Source: Trueperaceae bacterium (lineage in GTDB: Bacteria > Deinococcota > Deinococci > Deinococcales > Trueperaceae). From it: a DNA stretch of 14,540 nt. The DNA is taken from the NCBI GenBank assembly GCA_007130445.1, contig SLSM01000367.1:1-14540 (forward strand), given 5' to 3'. This document shows positions 14,271-14,540 of the stretch, piece by piece; within the stretch, counting starts at the first letter, position 1, and every line of letters begins with the position of its first letter. A model generated the notes under the pieces. That model ran no database searches, was not told the DNA's origin, and saw only the letters and a list, made by a program, of their open reading frames with translations. The position numbers were made by a program, and so were the translations under genes.

Positions 14271-14540
14271 GCACGGAGGTCGTCTACGTGCTGGCAGCGT
14301 CCGCCGTCTTCGGTGCCGGCGTGTACGGCCTGATCGTCGCCAACCATCTGATGCGCAAGCTGCTCGCGCTCAACGTGATGAGCAGCGCCGTGTTCGTGAC
14401 GATGCTGACCGTCGCCGGGACGACCCCCGAGGGTCCCGATCCCGTGGCGCAGGCCCTCGTGCTGACCGGCATCGTCATCGCCGTCGCCGCGACGGCGTTC
14501 GCGTTGGCGCTCTTGGTGCGGCTGGTCCAGGAGACCGGCC
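14267..14540 (+). CDS. mnhC: Mrp-type Na+/H+ antiporter subunit C (NuoK/MbhG-like), partial at the right edge
   Basis: The first 91 codons of a NuoK-like subunit, cut by the window end. The visible part has helices at about 5-26, 31-50 and 63-86. It includes the conserved YGLIVANHLMRKLLALNVMS and the hallmark DPVAQALVLTGIVIAVAATAF (58-78), the NuoK/MnhC signature in which DPLPQALVLTAIVI is typical. GTG at 14267 is preceded by GAGGTGAGGG and overlaps the stop of the fused subunit gene (GTGA). By family it helps form the proton or cation path next to the large MrpD-like subunit expected just downstream, outside the window. Confidence 0.9.
   Translation, partial: MSTEVVYVLAASAVFGAGVYGLIVANHLMRKLLALNVMSSAVFVTMLTVAGTTPEGPDPVAQALVLTGIVIAVAATAFALALLVRLVQETG

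Noticed and set aside
12189..14540. Membrane-bound hydrogenase
   Set aside because: The gene order resembles Mbh, but no hydrogenase large or small subunit or ferredoxin-like gene is in the window, so only the antiporter module can be claimed.
1..14540. Defence system, CRISPR array, insertion sequence or prophage
   Set aside because: No direct-repeat array, transposase, integrase or phage-like gene was found; the NB-ARC ATPase is fused to SARP and BTAD domains, which fits a transcription regulator rather than a STAND defence protein.

Overview
This 14.5 kb window is very GC-rich bacterial chromosome, densely coding on both strands. I infer a member of the Deinococcota (Trueperaceae-like). 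The evidence is the high GC content, several genes with a TAnnnT -10 box only 5-8 nt before the start codon and no ribosome site (leaderless transcripts, common in Deinococcus), a BTAD/NB-ARC/TPR regulator, and an exported phosphodiesterase whose C-terminus looks like an outer-membrane beta domain, which suggests a diderm cell. Actinobacteria or Chloroflexota remain possible from sequence alone. I see no mobile elements, CRISPR arrays, rRNA or tRNA genes.

Layout. (1) 1-1264, minus strand: the N-terminal part of a CoA-acylating methylmalonate-semialdehyde dehydrogenase (mmsA) and, just upstream of it, a GNAT acetyltransferase gene. (2) 1418-4742, plus strand: a 14-TM DHA2-type MFS exporter, then an exported alkaline-phosphatase-superfamily phosphodiesterase with an extra beta-rich C-terminal domain. 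(3) 4755-10476, minus strand: an apparent five-gene run. In transcription order it holds a secreted four-cysteine protein, a strong intercistronic hairpin, a small membrane protein with a duplicated HxxEHx5Q / LHxAxN pattern, an unrecognised 127-aa protein, an EamA-type exporter and a 999-aa BTAD/NB-ARC/TPR regulator. (4) 10728-12074, plus strand: an NCS2 (AzgA-like) purine permease. (5) 12189 to the right edge, plus strand: a multisubunit Mrp-type cation/proton antiporter operon.

The antiporter operon is the most notable structure. Its order is E, F, G, then one protein joining the MbhD-like, MbhE-like and MnhB-like domains, then C. That matches the start of the archaeal Mbh/Mrp layout (A-B-C-D-E-F-G of membrane-bound hydrogenase) rather than the usual bacterial mrpABCDEFG order. 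Every junction is a 4-bp stop/start overlap, so the subunits are probably translationally coupled. The large antiporter subunit (MrpD/MbhH-like) and anything after it lie beyond the window.

The other item of novelty is the 187-aa membrane protein with two equivalent His/Glu-bearing units, a candidate metal- or heme-binding protein of unknown function, encoded beside a secreted cysteine-bearing protein.
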